In this document: positions 25,643 through 38,400 of the stretch, in pieces
Layout of the letters: each line of letters opens with the position of its first letter
Position numbering within the stretch: the stretch's first letter is position 1
NCBI RefSeq assembly: GCF_000004075.3
Contig: NC_026659.2
Coordinates: 30,336,272 to 30,400,271, forward strand
From: Cucumis sativus
Taxonomy: Eukaryota > Streptophyta > Magnoliopsida > Cucurbitales > Cucurbitaceae
Direction of reading: 5' to 3'
DNA: 64,000 nt
The notes under the pieces: model-generated
What the model was told of the DNA's origin: nothing
Databases searched by the model: none
The model's input: only the letters and a program-made list of their open reading frames with translations
Program-made: the position numbers and the translations under genes

Positions 25643-28600
25643 TATTTTCAAGAAAAACAAATTTAAACAATTGTTCATCTTTCTATCTAATTTGATCAAA
25701 TTATTCAAAAGAAAAAAATATGTATAATTTGTAATTTAAATTATTACACATAATTATCTTATAAAAATCGAAGTCAAATATTAATACAAGCTTGTATTTA
25801 ATTGTTTATATATCTATATCCTAATATTTATTTATTCAACCTTAACCTACTCCATATCACAATCAATTTATTTTCTCAAAAACTTTTAATTTGATCAAAT
25901 TACATACAAAGATGGAAGAATAGAACTAAATAATTATTGGTAAGATGTTAGATGCATAGATAATAATTGCACTTTGTAGACTTTGTGTGATTAAAATGAG
26001 TTATCTAATTAGAATAATTCTTTCTTCTTGGAATGGGTTTGATTTTTCTTCTTCTTTTTTCCTTTTTTTTTTTTAATACAATAACCAAAATAAATAAGAA
26101 ATTAATTTAAAGTCTATATCTAGAAGTCTCGTTTTAGAAGCCATCCAACAAAAAAAATATTATCCAACCTCCTCTACAATTTTCTAAAAATCATGTTATT
26201 GGGAGGAAAATTATTTTAAATGGGATTTTTTTTAATAGACAGCTTGGACGATAAGAGGTTTTGGATTCAATTCTCTTTATGTCAAGTTTTATTACAATAT
26301 TTTTTTCAAAAAGGAAAAAAACAAACCTTATTTGAATCTCAATAATTAAAGCTAGAAAAAAAATACAAAGTATTTGATGTTTGAATTGAGTTTTGATTTA
26401 GTTCCTAAATTTTAAATTTTATGTTTTTAATCTTCAAAACCATTAAAAAATAATTATGAAGTTAATTTATTTTTTTAATATGATAAAAGATAGTAAAACT
26501 TAATTAATTATCGTTCTTTTAGATTAATTAGTAGCTATTAATACTAAAATTTGGAAGAATCTAAAACAGTAAATCTTGAAATTGGATAGTTGCAAAGATA
26601 GCAAAATCATCTCCAAAATATTAACATATAATGTAAAAAATATGCAGGTATAAGAAAATAAAAATCACCAAAAGATGGTCATATTTACGGTTATTTTAAT
26701 TACAATTATACATACTCTATAAATCAAACTTAAGACTTAAAAAAGAATAACGAGTAACATTTCGAAACATGTATGAACAAAATGAAAACATATATAAACA
26801 AATAATTGGATTATATATGCTAGTAAGTAGAAGGGTTAGGTTGAGTTGGATTTAGATTTGATTCATTCAATCATCCTAAAACAAAGTAAAGGCAAATCTC
26901 TCTTAAACATTGTGAAAACAAGTTGAGGATTTTTGGTTAATTTCAATGTAAAAGAAATATAGAATGATGAGTGTATTGTGATCGACGTAACTTAAGAAAA
27001 TTAATTATTATTATGAAATTACAATGCAATCTAACTTTGTTTTTTCTTTTGTCACAATTAATTAAATCATAACATCTCTCTTCTTCACACTTCCCCTAAT
27101 TACATTTTCTATATTCCCATATCAAATCTCTCTCACACATTTCATTGTTTTTCTACCTAATTTTATATACAAATCCCTTTTCTTTTTTAAATTCTAACTT
27201 TGTTGATTTTAAACTACTTTTTGTGAACAATGTGTTTATGAATAGATCACTAAATTGTTTAAAAATCAAGTTCAACTTTTAAAATTAAAACAAAATAAAA
27301 AAAGTTTTCAAAATTCAACTATGGATTGAATTTAGGGAAGATATATTTAATTTTAGAAAACAAATAATAAAACGATTACCAAACGGAGCTTTAAAATTTT
27401 GATCGACAATTTTTCATTCATAATAATTTTTCAATACGGAAAAAATGATATTTGTAAAATAAAAAAAGTTGTTTTGGTGTATTTTTATTGGAAGAGTGGT
27501 TTTATAGACTAAAATGTATTGAGATTTTTTCTAATTTTGTGAGAGCACAAAAGTTTTCCATTTGGATTTTTCTTATTTTCCTCTTTTATAACATTATAAT
27601 CAATTTGTCATTAAAAATAATGAATGTGATAACATAATATATGAAAAGTGAACTTAAAACAAAATATGAAAACGCCAAAATATGGTTTTTTTTTTCCACT
27701 CTTTAACTCTTTTAAATTTTAATAATTTATCAAATCATTAAAAGCAATGTTTAATGTATTTAATAAAAAAAAAGAAAGAAAAAAAGAAACCATTTATAAA
27801 CAAGATTTAAATTTTTTTTCTTTTTCCTATCTTATTTTTTTAGGGTTTATTATTAGGTTGTTGTCTTACTTGATTGTCTTGATTTTTAAAATCAAGGCTA
27901 AAAAACGAAAAAAAAAAAAAGGAAGAAAATAAGAAACCAAAGATTTTGACTTTTTGTTTGTGTTTGTTCCTAAAAAAATAATAAATAAAAAAAAATTGCT
28001 AAAATAAAAATTAAAAAATTTGTCAACATCTTGATCTTTTTAGGGTGACGTAGCAAAAAATAATTAAAAAGGGTAATAATCCAATGATTGAATTTAAGTA
28101 TAAAGTTTGAAATTAAAATTATGGGGTCACCATTTGTGGGGTGAAATTAGAGAAGATTTTATAAATATTAATGTTACGAATATATTTTAGTATTATGATA
28201 ATGACATTATTATACATTGGATAAATCGCTTTCGTTTTGACGTTCATTCCCAAAACACAAATTATTAGAAAGCCATATGGTTAATCATCCAAAGTAAATG
28301 TTTTGGACCTCACTTCCATCTTGATTACGACATGTAAAATATGAGTTTTTTTATAAGATGGGTGTTCAAGCAAATATTTATGTATTTTAGAACGTTAATT
28401 GAATGTTAATGAAACTCGTAGGATATTAAATTCTAGCTAGATAGTTCATAACCATGAACATAACTCATGATAGTTCATTTTTGTTTATTTTAGTCCTTCA
28501 ACGTTGGGTTTGGTTTATATTATACAAATTAAATGATACATGTCTTTGGATAAAATTTTCTTATTTTGTATAGTGATTTTATCCATGAGATACAAAAGCT

Positions 28601-30029
28601 TAGAGGTTGAAGAAGTCAAAAGTTTGAATGCTTTGATTTTTATTTAAAGAAATGTTGTTGATCAACTAAATAAGAGTACATGTATTGTATTGAGGGTTGT
28701 CCAAACGTGCAATCCCATAGGGTATCATAAAGAGGCATAGAAGAACGCACGTTCCAAAAGGAAGAAGTCAGGACCCAAGTTTCAATTCTACCAAATGAGC
28801 TTAATGGATAACCAAGTCAAGCTTAATTAATCTTCGAGTCAACCGGTCAAAGGAGAGGCTCGACTTTACTATTTCTTTTACTTAGTTAAATGAGTCATTT
28901 CTAATACTAACTTAAGCATTAAAGTGAAGTACTAGACTCACACCACATCGATACAAGGATCTCTTACGAAAGTCAGTTAGGATGGACGAGATCTGAGAGT
29001 TAGACCAAAGGCAAGCAAGCTAGAGGTTAAGCCGCTGAACACCCTCTAAGTAACACCAACCGTACGAAACTTAGAACACAAGCTACCTAAAATTAGAACT
29101 TAAGATTAAATCTAAATGCACGAGAAAAATAAAAATTTCTCAACTAACAAATCAAACGTTACGAACTTGTAAGCTTTTCTTGTAGTATAAGAAATGAGTA
29201 TATACCAATTATTATTGTTTAGTCGTGTTAAGTAGTAGCATCAACTTGTAGTTTTCTCCCGAAATGTTTTACCATTTATGTTGGTTGCTATGAATGGGTC
29301 TTTCCAAGTCAAAAATCAGTTTTACCATAGCGTTCGTCACATATAAATGCATAATTTAGATTCAACCTACTTATAATGACACTCATTATTGATATTATTT
29401 AATCAAGTACAAATATGAATTAGTGAAACTAATTAAAAATTATATCGATAACATTGGTATGAACGAAGAAAAAAAAGTCTAATTTAATCTCATCTACATC
29501 TTTTTTAACTATAAGCAAGCCAATGCAAGTTAGTAAAAGTTGATAGGGTCTCCAACTCTATGAAGACAAAGTTATAACAAAGTATATTATTTGTTCATCA
29601 TTACATATGTTACCCTACTAGTTTAGATCATAATAATAATAATACAATACAAACACACAAAGTATAGAGTATAACAAATTTTAGTCTCTTTCTTGAAGTG
29701 ATAACTTCAAAGTTATGCCATCTAGATGCCAAAAAGATCTTTCTTCTCTCCAAGTACAAATAAAGAAATAGTACTTCACATTAATGATCACAAGTGTTTT
29801 AATTTGGAGTGAATTAAGAAAGTAATGGAAACAATCCTGTTTTGAATTAGTCATAAACTTCACTTGGTTTGAGCTTCAATTTTGCACTTTGGATTCAACT
29901 GCCATGTGTCTTTTTATAAGATGAAGCCAATTTTAAAAACAACAAAAATGTAAGACCAAAAGTTGAATGAAAGACCATTTCAAATTCCCTCCTTAAACCA
30001 TAAAACTTCTTGCTATTCTTTTCCTCCCT
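25643..30029. other. AT-rich intergenic region upstream of the ERF gene
   Basis: Poly-A and poly-T rich throughout, with no exon-like frame. A less AT-rich, non-coding block at about 28690-29180 is listed separately. Short Lys/Asn-rich frames such as 27747-27932 are products of A-runs. The last 1 kb would hold ERF regulatory DNA. Confidence 0.6.
28690..29180. repeat. Non-coding repeat-like block, possible retroelement remnant
   Basis: About 490 bp with clearly higher GC than both sides, no open frame, and sharp borders to AT-rich DNA, as expected for an inserted fragment. No internal domain, terminal repeat or primer site is recognisable, so family and age are not assigned. Confidence 0.3.
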
Positions 30030-30036
30030 TATAAAT
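30030..30036 (+). promoter_or_regulatory. TATA box of the ERF gene
   Basis: TATAAAT sits 66 bp before the ATG at 30102, preceded by a pyrimidine-rich stretch. This predicts a start of transcription near 30062 and a leader of about 40 bases. Confidence 0.6.
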
Positions 30037-30101
30037 ATGCACTTAAACACAACTCAAGCTTAAGTCAAGCAAATACAAACTTTTTGAAGTGACCAAACCA
30101 A

Positions 30102-31289
30102 ATGGCAAGAAAGAGAAAGGCTGTTGAAGGAGTGGAAGACAAGAGCTCAAGTGAAGGAGGAGCTTTGGGTTGGGATGAGATGGTGAAGGAGGCAACGGCC
30201 ACAGCAGCAGTCCTAAGCGGAGGGGCTCGAAGGGCCCGAAAGCGATTCGTTGGCGTTCGTCAACGACCGTCAGGACGATGGGTGGCGGAGATCAAAGACA
30301 CTATACAGAAGATTAGAGTATGGTTAGGAACATTTGACACGGCAGAGGAAGCAGCTAGAGCGTACGACGAGGCAGCTTGTTTACTTCGTGGCTCGAACAC
30401 GAGAACAAACTTCTGGCCTTGCTCCCCTTTATCATCTTCATCACCTGCCCTTCCTTCAAAGATCACTAATCTACTAATCCAAAGGCTTAATGCAAGAAAC
30501 AACAACTCCTCTATACATAATCTTCCAATCAATCAGCAAGAACAAAAACATCAGCCAGTTCAAGAAAGGATGTTAAACTCAATTGATCATCAAAGCAGAG
30601 AAGAATTAGCAACAACATGTTTCACTGACAGAGTTCTAAGTGATTTACTCAATGATCAAGAAGTGTTCACCACAAATCCCAATATTGAGGAAATCAGTAG
30701 AAGTTTTGAGTCATGTTTGACGGAGAAAGATGAATCTGACAGTGGAGAAATGGAGAGTAGCAACTGGGTGGGAATGACCCAAATGAATGACTCAAATGGG
30801 GGAGATGAGAAAAATGAACTTGTTCAAGAAGAAGAAGAAGAAGAAGAAGAAGGATCAAATGTTCTGGATTTTCATTTCCTTGATGACATTGGGCCACCAT
30901 GTTACTACTCACCATTTGAGATTGCAGAGGAAATTGGTGAGCCAATGGAGGGAGGAGAAGGAAATGAAGATGAACCATCTTCCATGTTGAGAGAAGCTAT
31001 GAAAAGGATGAAATATGAGAGGAAAATTTCAGCTTCTTTGTATGCCTTTAATGGAATACCAGAGTGTTTAAAATTGAAGCTTGGGGAAGGAAGTGGAGTA
31101 AGATCTAATTCTGAACTGATAACAAGCTTGAGAAAAGCTTGTGACAGAAGAAGATCAAATGAGGAGAAGGTTGAAGAAGAAGAAGAAGATGAAGAAGATA
31201 AAGAAGAAATGAAGTCTTTTTCAAGCAATGAAGTTGATTTGTCCATTTGGAGTTCATTAGATCTTCCACCTATTTGCTTTGTTAACTGA
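30102..31289 (+). CDS. AP2/ERF transcription factor, ERN1/RAP2.11-like
   Basis: A single exon encodes 395 aa. A basic start (MARKRKAV) is followed by GWDEMVKEA and then one AP2 domain at residues 49-106. It has the WLG core (VWLGTF), the DNA-contact strand [16 protein letters not shown] and the tail [20 protein letters not shown]. The [20 protein letters not shown] version of the domain and the preceding ARRARKR match the ERN1/ERN2 group of legumes and Arabidopsis RAP2.11 rather than CBF/DREB or SHINE factors. The C-terminal half is acidic, with a run of eight Glu near residue 243 and a second acidic stretch near 355-370, plausible activation regions. In legumes ERN1 drives infection-related genes, and RAP2.11 is tied to low-potassium response; a role here is not deducible. 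The gene is intact, intronless and isolated. Confidence 0.92.
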   Translation: MARKRKAVEGVEDKSSSEGGALGWDEMVKEATATAAVLSGGARRARKRFVGVRQRPSGRWVAEIKDTIQKIRVWLGTFDTAEEAARAYDEAACLLRGSNTRTNFWPCSPLSSSSPALPSKITNLLIQRLNARNNNSSIHNLPINQQEQKHQPVQERMLNSIDHQSREELATTCFTDRVLSDLLNDQEVFTTNPNIEEISRSFESCLTEKDESDSGEMESSNWVGMTQMNDSNGGDEKNELVQEEEEEEEEGSNVLDFHFLDDIGPPCYYSPFEIAEEIGEPMEGGEGNEDEPSSMLREAMKRMKYERKISASLYAFNGIPECLKLKLGEGSGVRSNSELITSLRKACDRRRSNEEKVEEEEEDEEDKEEMKSFSSNEVDLSIWSSLDLPPICFVN

Positions 31290-31324
31290 GTTAAGTTCTT
31301 AGCCATTATCAAAGAAAATATTGC

Positions 31325-31365
31325 TTTTTTTTTCTTTTTTTTTTTTTTTTTTTTCTTTTTTTTTT
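31325..31365 (+). repeat. Poly-T tract after the ERF stop codon
   Basis: About 41 bases of T with three C interruptions, 36 bp past the stop, so probably in the 3' UTR or at its end. Confidence 0.9.
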
Positions 31366-31652
31366 GTTGCTGATATAAAAAGCTGAGGTCTAAAATATAT
31401 ATTTATAAGTTTGACAATTAACCATATAGATCTGCAGATTGAAAGAGAAGAACAATTGGGATGTATTGTTAAGTTCATATATTATCTAGCAGAAAGCTAT
31501 TTTCATTTTGATTTTCAATCTAGTTTTTGTGTATGACAAAGAACATGCTCACCCTCATCATTCTTAAAACTTGAGTGGTTGAAGAGGAAGGGTGATATTA
31601 ATATGTTGGAAAATGATCAGGTCATCTCAGAGACTGAGAAGAGTTCATTTCT

Positions 31653-31735
31653 GGGTTAGAGGTTGTGTCCGATTCACTGGAAGTCATCAAACTCATTAAC
31701 GAGACGAATATCTCATCGTCTGAATTTCAGGTTTG
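31653..31735 (+). pseudogene. Fragment of an RNase H-like (RVT_3) domain, LINE-derived
   Basis: The frame reads GLEVVSDSLEVIKLINETN then ISSSEFQ. The string EVVSDSLEVIKLIN matches the core strand, with its catalytic-type Asp, of the plant RNase H-like domain found at the end of LINE reverse-transcriptase proteins and a few host proteins. Only about 28 codons are recognisable and an upstream in-frame stop lies close by, so this is a relic, not a gene. Confidence 0.5.
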
Positions 31736-32636
31736 TGCTAAAGAACATTATTTTTATTCCTCTGAACAAGGTATTCATGATTTTGTGACTCACTGTCTTT
31801 TTCTGAACACTATTTGCCCAATCATTTTATTTGAGAAAGTCAAGTTGTGAATTGTCTTGCTGCCATTGCTAACCTCAAATTCTTAAATAAACAAACCTGA
31901 AAATCATAGGCGATGAGTATTTTTTTTCCTTTTTTTTGGGTCAATGTTTATATCCTTTCCACCATTTGATATAATAAAACAAGAAATAGACTTAATAAGA
32001 CTCAAGAAAGCAACTTGAAGCCTATGTTCACACACTTGTATTGAAATATTTAATTAGCATCCCTTTAAGCATGTTCACATACCAAACTTACCCTACATTC
32101 TCTTGTAACATGAAGTTCATTATGGAATCATTGGTACAAAAAGATGTTAAATTGAAGAAAAGAATTCAAGAATGAATCATTGTGTAATCAAAGAATTATT
32201 GTTCTTTGCTTTGGGCTTGCCGTCCAACTTTAATACAAGTATGTGAGATTGTAGATATCCTCCTCAAGCCATTGAAAGACAAAGGTGAACATATCTTTTA
32301 CTTTGTCCATTTCTAAAACAAGAATATGCTATTGAACAATTTTTCAAGCTACAAATGGCTTTTGCTTGTGCTCAAATGGGAACACAATAATATGAGTAAT
32401 AGCACGGTTAGAAAATTGACAGTAGAGACCACATTTATCAATCAATCCATAATGAAAATCGGTCCAATTGCAAAATTAATTAGATTGTTTTTTATAGTGT
32501 TTACTTTGAATTATGAATCTACCACATTTCTTGTCACCGTTTGAGCCTAACGATAAAGTAACAATGATGGAAAAAATATTAGTAAATATTACATATTCAT
32601 AATTTTCATATTATTACAATAATTACAATATCCAAT

Positions 32637-32920
32637 TAGGGGATAGTTGCAAATTTAGCAATTAAATTCAAAATAATTAAGTATATAGCAACATTTTAAA
32701 AAAATTGCAAATATAGCCAAATTTGTCAAATTCTATCAATGATAGATTCTATCACTGATAGATCATGTTATAAAAATTGGTCTATCACCGATAAATCATG
32801 CGAGTCTATCAGTGATACAAGTCTATCGGCGATAGTTGTGCTATATTTGCAATTTTTTTTAAAATGTTGCTATATCCTTAATTATTGTTCCTCAAATGGT
32901 CATTCATTACAATTACCCTA
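32637..32920. mobile_element. Foldback MITE-like element, copy A (best copy)
   Basis: The left arm TTAAGTATATAGCAACATTT with TTGCAAATATAGC is mirrored almost perfectly by the right arm (GCTATATTTGCA, ATGTTGCTATATCCTTAA), about 45 bp at near identity within arms of about 80 bp. Outer ends read TAGGG and CCCTA. The 120-bp centre is a series of near-palindromic TCTATCA..TGATAGA units (at least five). It has no coding capacity. Copies B (58750-58988) and C (5805-5998) share arms and centre. Confidence 0.7.
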
Positions 32921-32993
32921 ATGTAATCCAAACTCAAAATTAAAGTCAAACAATTTTGAGGATGGAGATCAACCACCCATCTCAAGAATGAGA

Positions 32994-33045
32994 GATCATG
33001 TCGATTTCTGTTGACCTAAGATCACGTTGATTACTGTTGACCTAA
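32994..33045 (+). repeat. 26-bp direct repeat carrying two W-boxes
   Basis: Two adjacent 26-bp units (32994-33019 and 33020-33045) differ at three positions. Each ends in CTGTTGACCTAA, containing TTGACC, a W-box core bound by WRKY factors. A role is speculative. Confidence 0.85.
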
Positions 33046-33359
33046 ATTCACTTTAACAATTTTACGAAAAATCTTACCCTAGGCCGTTTGTCATATGGAA
33101 TAACCTCACTAGCAAGTATTCTCATAGGCATAAAGATTTTGAGTTTAACTACAAGACTTGTCCAGCTAAAGAATTAAAGCTAAATCATTTATCATTTTCC
33201 TGACCCTACACAACCTATGAGAATGAGAAGAAACAAAGGACAAATACGTTACAAATTCAAGAGACGTGATTCTGTACAAACCATTTTCTGACTTTTATAT
33301 GATAGTTTTTACATTGAAAGAGAGATGGGACAAGCATACACCATTGGGATAGGAACGCT

Positions 33360-34657
33360 TTAGTAATCGGGAATGGATGCAAAGCGATATCCATTGGCCC
33401 CTCTCCATGCATAATATGCGATCCTAGTCTCATAAAAGCCTGCATCAACAAACCAAAAGTTGTTCAGATTATCAAACTTCATGAACAGGATGAATCAACG
33501 GCATTTCTACTGATGACATATTGAACGATAACAAAACTTTGCAGGTTGTTTGTGATTTGGTTTTAACAGTCACATGATTTGGTTTTGTATTCCAGTGGCT
33601 TTATGGTCAAGTATAATAAGTATAATGATAGAATATAGAAAGAGTCGGCCAAAGAATTGAATATACTCCCATTGCCAAAGTCGATGGTGTGACAAGATTT
33701 TACTAAAAATTGTAATTATTCCTTTAGTAGGAAGCCTGATAGTTGAAAGTATATTAGAGTTCCATAATGAAAATATCGATATTCAACAAATTTCTAACCT
33801 ATGGACCACTTTATACTTAAAGTACTCGTTAATAGTTTTGTGCTTTACCAAACTTAAGTCACTGTTAATTTAGTTTTGGTTTGTGCATCTCATGCAACTG
33901 TGGTACGTGCTTGCTTATGGCTGGAATATACCATCGAGATAAACTCGAATGGCTCATAGCATGACCACATATCACAAGTTTTTTGGTGTCAAACTAAAAT
34001 CTAAACTATTCATTATTGAATTTCTAAAATATCCTATTTTCCCTATCCAGATTGATTAAGCACTCCTTTCAACATTCTCCTCTTGATATTGTCTAAGCTC
34101 TTCCCCGAATAGGGAAAGATATCTAAAATTGACGTCGATGGTCTTTTAACACTATTTATGAATTAGATTATCACAATCCAGGTGGCAGCTTCAAGTTGTT
34201 GTGACTAACAATGATACCATTAGACCAAAACTAAGAAGATTCTGTTCGCACCAAGTCTTATATGGGTTCTTGAATGATGAGTTAAGCTCAACAAACAAAA
34301 GCCAAACGACTACACTTTGCATACCATGAAAATAAATGACAAAGAACAGCACTCAAAAAACTGTGAAACAAAAATTTCATCAATACCTGGGAGGAAGGTA
34401 AGAAACCCCAATGCTAAAAGACCATAAGCTTGTGATTTCTCTCCTGCCATGTGACCGGTTAATACAAAGTACGAAAGAAAGAGAAGCAATGATCCAAGAA
34501 GTAACAGGAAGATAGCAAGAGCAATGGATTTCCACGGGATCTTGTCAAAAGCTTTTGGTGTATAGTAAAAGCGAGGATCAGATTGATTTCCCTCTGAATC
34601 AATATCGTTATCATCAGAGGTAAGGGGGCTATAACGAACATTCCGTCTAGATGCCAT
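33360..34657 (-). CDS. TMEM230-like small two-span membrane protein (DUF872)
   Basis: Two coding exons (34657-34387 and 33439-33360) join in frame to 116 aa. The N-terminal half is polar and cytosolic (MASRRNVRYSPLTSDDND, then FYYTPKAFDKIPWKSIALA). Two hydrophobic spans follow (IALAIFLLLLGSLLLFLSYF and AYGLLALGFLTFLPG), then the conserved ending GFYETRIAYYAWRGANGYRF and ASIPDY. That ending is the signature of TMEM230 relatives in plants and animals; the human protein works in vesicle traffic. An upstream in-frame ATG at 34690 exists, but the MASRRN start fits the family better. A CAG|GTACAC donor near 35228 suggests a 5' UTR intron, with the leader reaching about 35330. TTGGGCC motifs at 35453-35492 probably belong to its promoter. 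Confidence 0.88.
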
Positions 34658-35400
34658 GACAGTGAATATCAACAAGAATGAAGTCTTCAAATTTCAAGTG
34701 AATCAGCCACCTTTGAAATCAAGAATCAAATACAGTAAAAAAATCATCAAAACGAGGATGAAAACTACAATTTTCACATGGTTTTCAATGTAAAGACCCC
34801 AAATTTCAGCCTAAACTAATAAGTAATACTTCATACTTAATTGAACAAATGTATTAAAGCCAACTAAGCTTTCGCTATTTACTCAACTCGTAGAGAACTT
34901 CATGTTCGTGCGTGTTCATGTGCGTGGGTCTCAGATCTGTTCATGGGTGTTCGAAAGGGACCGCCGTTCACTCATGAGAGAGGAAGAGAGAAGAGATTGA
35001 AGGAGAGAGATGAGAAGGGATTTTCCTTCTTCAATCCTAAATAATTCATTTCAATCTAATGAAAAACAACTACTCGCTATATACAAATTCTTCTTTCGCC
35101 CAATCAGATTTAGAATGAAAACACATAAAAATCTAACGAATTCCCATATAATCAGCAACTGAAGCCATTAAAAGTACTAATTGAATTGAATCCCCACAAT
35201 TCAGAGCAAAATTAGAAGAATGTGTGTACCTGGAATAGAAAATGAAAGAAAAAACGCAGAAATAGCAGCGGTGGAAAGAGGCGATGAAGAACCAATGGTG
35301 CAATATCAGAATTCGGGTCAAGTTGAAGAGTCTTGAAATCCTTCACCGGAGCTTGGAGGTCGGGAGAAAAGTCGTCGTTTCGTTCAGGAGAGAAAACAAA
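34658..35400 (-). promoter_or_regulatory. 5' leader (with probable intron) of the TMEM230-like gene
   Basis: The minus strand shows a likely first non-coding exon around 35230-35340 ending CCAG|GTACAC, and then a probable UTR intron to just before the ATG at 34657. The small frame at 35133-35321 is leader sequence, not a gene. Borders are approximate. Confidence 0.45.
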
Positions 35401-38400
35401 GAAGATGCTAAAAAGTATAAAAAATAAAAGAATTTGACTAGGCTCATCATATTGGGCTTCAAGTTGGGCCCTAGCCTTTTAAAACTATTGGGCCGATCCG
35501 GCTACCTATCTTTCCTTCTTCTTTCTTCTAAATGTTATAAGGAATCTAATGATTAAATTTGGCGTTGATAGTTTTTCATATAAAATCAAACTATACTCTA
35601 AATTTTAATTTTCAATTTTATGATTCGGTAAAGCCCTAACCTCTTAATCTTATTAAAGGTCCCAATAAACTTAGATTTATTTTCAATAACGTTGACGTTT
35701 AATGGGATGATAGGTCTCAATGAAACTTTGAAAAATTACTGATAATAAATTTTTGATTGAGGTTCCCTGTTGTAATCCTTACTTAGAAAATTTTGAAAGT
35801 AAGAAGTAAACTAGTGTTTCAAATACACCAAATCGATTTAGAGTTTATTAGCAATTCAAACTTCTTTATTATTTAATTGAAGGAATATATATCTAAGTTT
35901 AAATTGATTCACGATTGAGTTATACTAAATTCCACTATGTCATACAAATCTAAATAAATCAAACTGTGAGAAAAATATTAATCCGAAAGATTTCGTTAAT
36001 TTAGCTTAATTGTGATATGGATGTAACATGTTAAATGAGACGAGTGAATTTAGTCCTTCAACCAAGAAAGTATAGTGCATGTCTTACCATTTAAATTCAA
36101 ATGAAAGGTTAAAATATTTCATGGTAGTTTCTTACTTTATAGTTTAGTTTTTTTAGTGAGAAATTTAATCCTTATTTTGGTCTATTTGTAATTTGTATTT
36201 TTTCAAGAGGACAAAGTAAGCATTATTGTATAATTTTGAATACAATAGAAAGAAAACAAATGGACAAACCACACTTATCTTTTCCAAAGATGATATTAAA
36301 TTAATAAGGCCATTAATGAAATTGGAGAAAGGCTCATTCTTGCTTCCATATCTTCATTAATTTCATTTGTTTAAAATATTGATTTTTGTGCACCAATGAA
36401 TAAAATAATCATAATATAAAAAAACAATTAAATAAAATTCTCCAAACCCTAGAAATTGAATAATTGGAAAAGACTAATTGGTTTAGAAATTGTTTCAATT
36501 TCCTAGAAAGTTTCATTGCATATGCTAACACTCTTTAATTATTTTAATTAATATTTGGTGAAGAATCTTTTTCTTTTTTCTTTACTTTTTTTAATTTAAT
36601 TTTATATATTTTCCATTATATATACATATATATAATGCATCTTAATTCAATTAGGCCAAAATCCAAATTCCTTTATTATAATTAAAATGGTTGTGCTCCC
36701 AACTACTAACAAATGAAAATTCTAGTGAATTGTATTGTTTGCAAATAACAACCCTAGAAGTACTTTTTTTAAGAAAAAAATCATTACATTTTTGTTTGTT
36801 TGCTTTACTTGAATTCTTAATTTTTATTTTTTTAGAAAAACTATTCTTAATGTTGCTTTCCAATTTGATTTCTTGAATCAAATTAAGGTGGGGTGTAATT
36901 AAAAAAATTAAATAATTTGATTTTCTTCAATAGTGTTGTCGTCGGTTATTTACCACCCGCTCATCATCAACCTACCTTGCTCTAACAAAAATATTATTCG
37001 ACAATAACCAACTTTGATAATCATCACTTCCAACTTCAACATAGACAACATATCAACTCTAACAACTATTATTTTAAATTATAATTAGTTCATAGTTTTT
37101 TTTTTTTTTAGTAATTTGAGATTAATAGAGAAACTTGGACATAAAAATAAGTATAATTAAATGTATGGGTGTTTTTATTTTAAGCAATTATGTTTTTCGA
37201 CCAAATTTTTTTAATCCAAATCAAATATACTCTTAATAAGTACTTTTGAAAATATAGATTACTCTATCCCGTAAATCATACCTTATGTTTTTCGAATGTG
37301 TTAGTTAATCTCATTCTGGTCATTCGTACAACATGCAAGCCTTACCCTACTTACTACCAAATGATGTCAAATATTTATTTAGTAAAACATAGACTACAAA
37401 AAGAAAAAAAAAAAAAAGCAGTATACAATCAAATAGAAATATATGATTTTGCAAAGTTTCCAATAATATATCAAAATGCATAAGATCGTTTTTTCGATAT
37501 TATATAAATTTTAAACATTAATATCCGTATGTTTTTGTTTAATAATATATTTTTAATATTTCTATTAGCACAATAACTTATAAAATAACACAAACGATGG
37601 GAGTGACATGAACAAAATCGAAAAATCAAGTAGATTGATCGACTAAACCAATTGGAGTCGATGATTAGTCTCGGTTTGAGAAAATTTCAAATCGAAAAAT
37701 TTCAATATATATAAAATTCAAAGAAATTAATTCAAACCATCAATCGACTTTTATTCCTTAACGGTCAAGATAGGTTCGAACATTTATCAAACAAATTGTT
37801 GATGGTTTGATCAGAAAACTGAATCCGACCAACTTGCAATCACCCTTACCCGTTATGTGTTTCGGTTAACACACAAAATATATCTTAAAATAACAAAATA
37901 TGTGGTTATTGTTAAATCAAATTAAAAAACTCCAAATCCACATGTTATGTTCTTTTTCTATGGACCAAAAAATATGGTTTTCATTTGAATTATAACATAA
38001 GGACAATAAATTTTCATGGGGAAACAATTCAAAGATATTATTTCAATCAAATAACTTTAAAAAATACTACAATTTATTTGGATGGCTTAAGAAAAAAAAT
38101 ATTAATTGATTCCATGATAGTAAATAGGAAAGTCACCCAAAGTGATTATATGTGTGTTGTAATTAATTATTAAAATAAATAAAATGTTTAATATTTAATA
38201 TCAAAAAGAACAAAATTAGATGTGAATAGCTTTGTGATTTATGCAACACAAACAAGTTTATTTATTCTCAAATCAAAACTAAAAAAATATTATAAATTGA
38301 GATAGCTTTCTATTATTATTCCAAGAACATAAAAGTGGACTATTAGGTACACTTTTTAAGCTTTATAACTAAAAAGGTTGAATTTAAACTAATATACAAC

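Larger units (their letters stand above)
31290..33359. other. Intergenic region between ERF and the TMEM230-like gene
   Basis: It holds a T-rich tract (31325-31365), a LINE-type RNase H fragment (31653-31735), a foldback MITE (32637-32920) and a 26-bp direct repeat with W-boxes (32994-33045), all listed separately. No host gene is seen. The rightmost part is the 3' side of the minus-strand TMEM230-like gene. Confidence 0.6.

Noticed and set aside
26230-26290. GGTTTTGGATTCAATTCTC as a SINE or tRNA B-box
   Set aside because: Only one box-like match with no supporting A-box or ends; too weak to list.
27747-27932. 61-aa Lys/Phe-rich frame
   Set aside because: Composed of A and T runs; amino-acid composition reflects base composition only.
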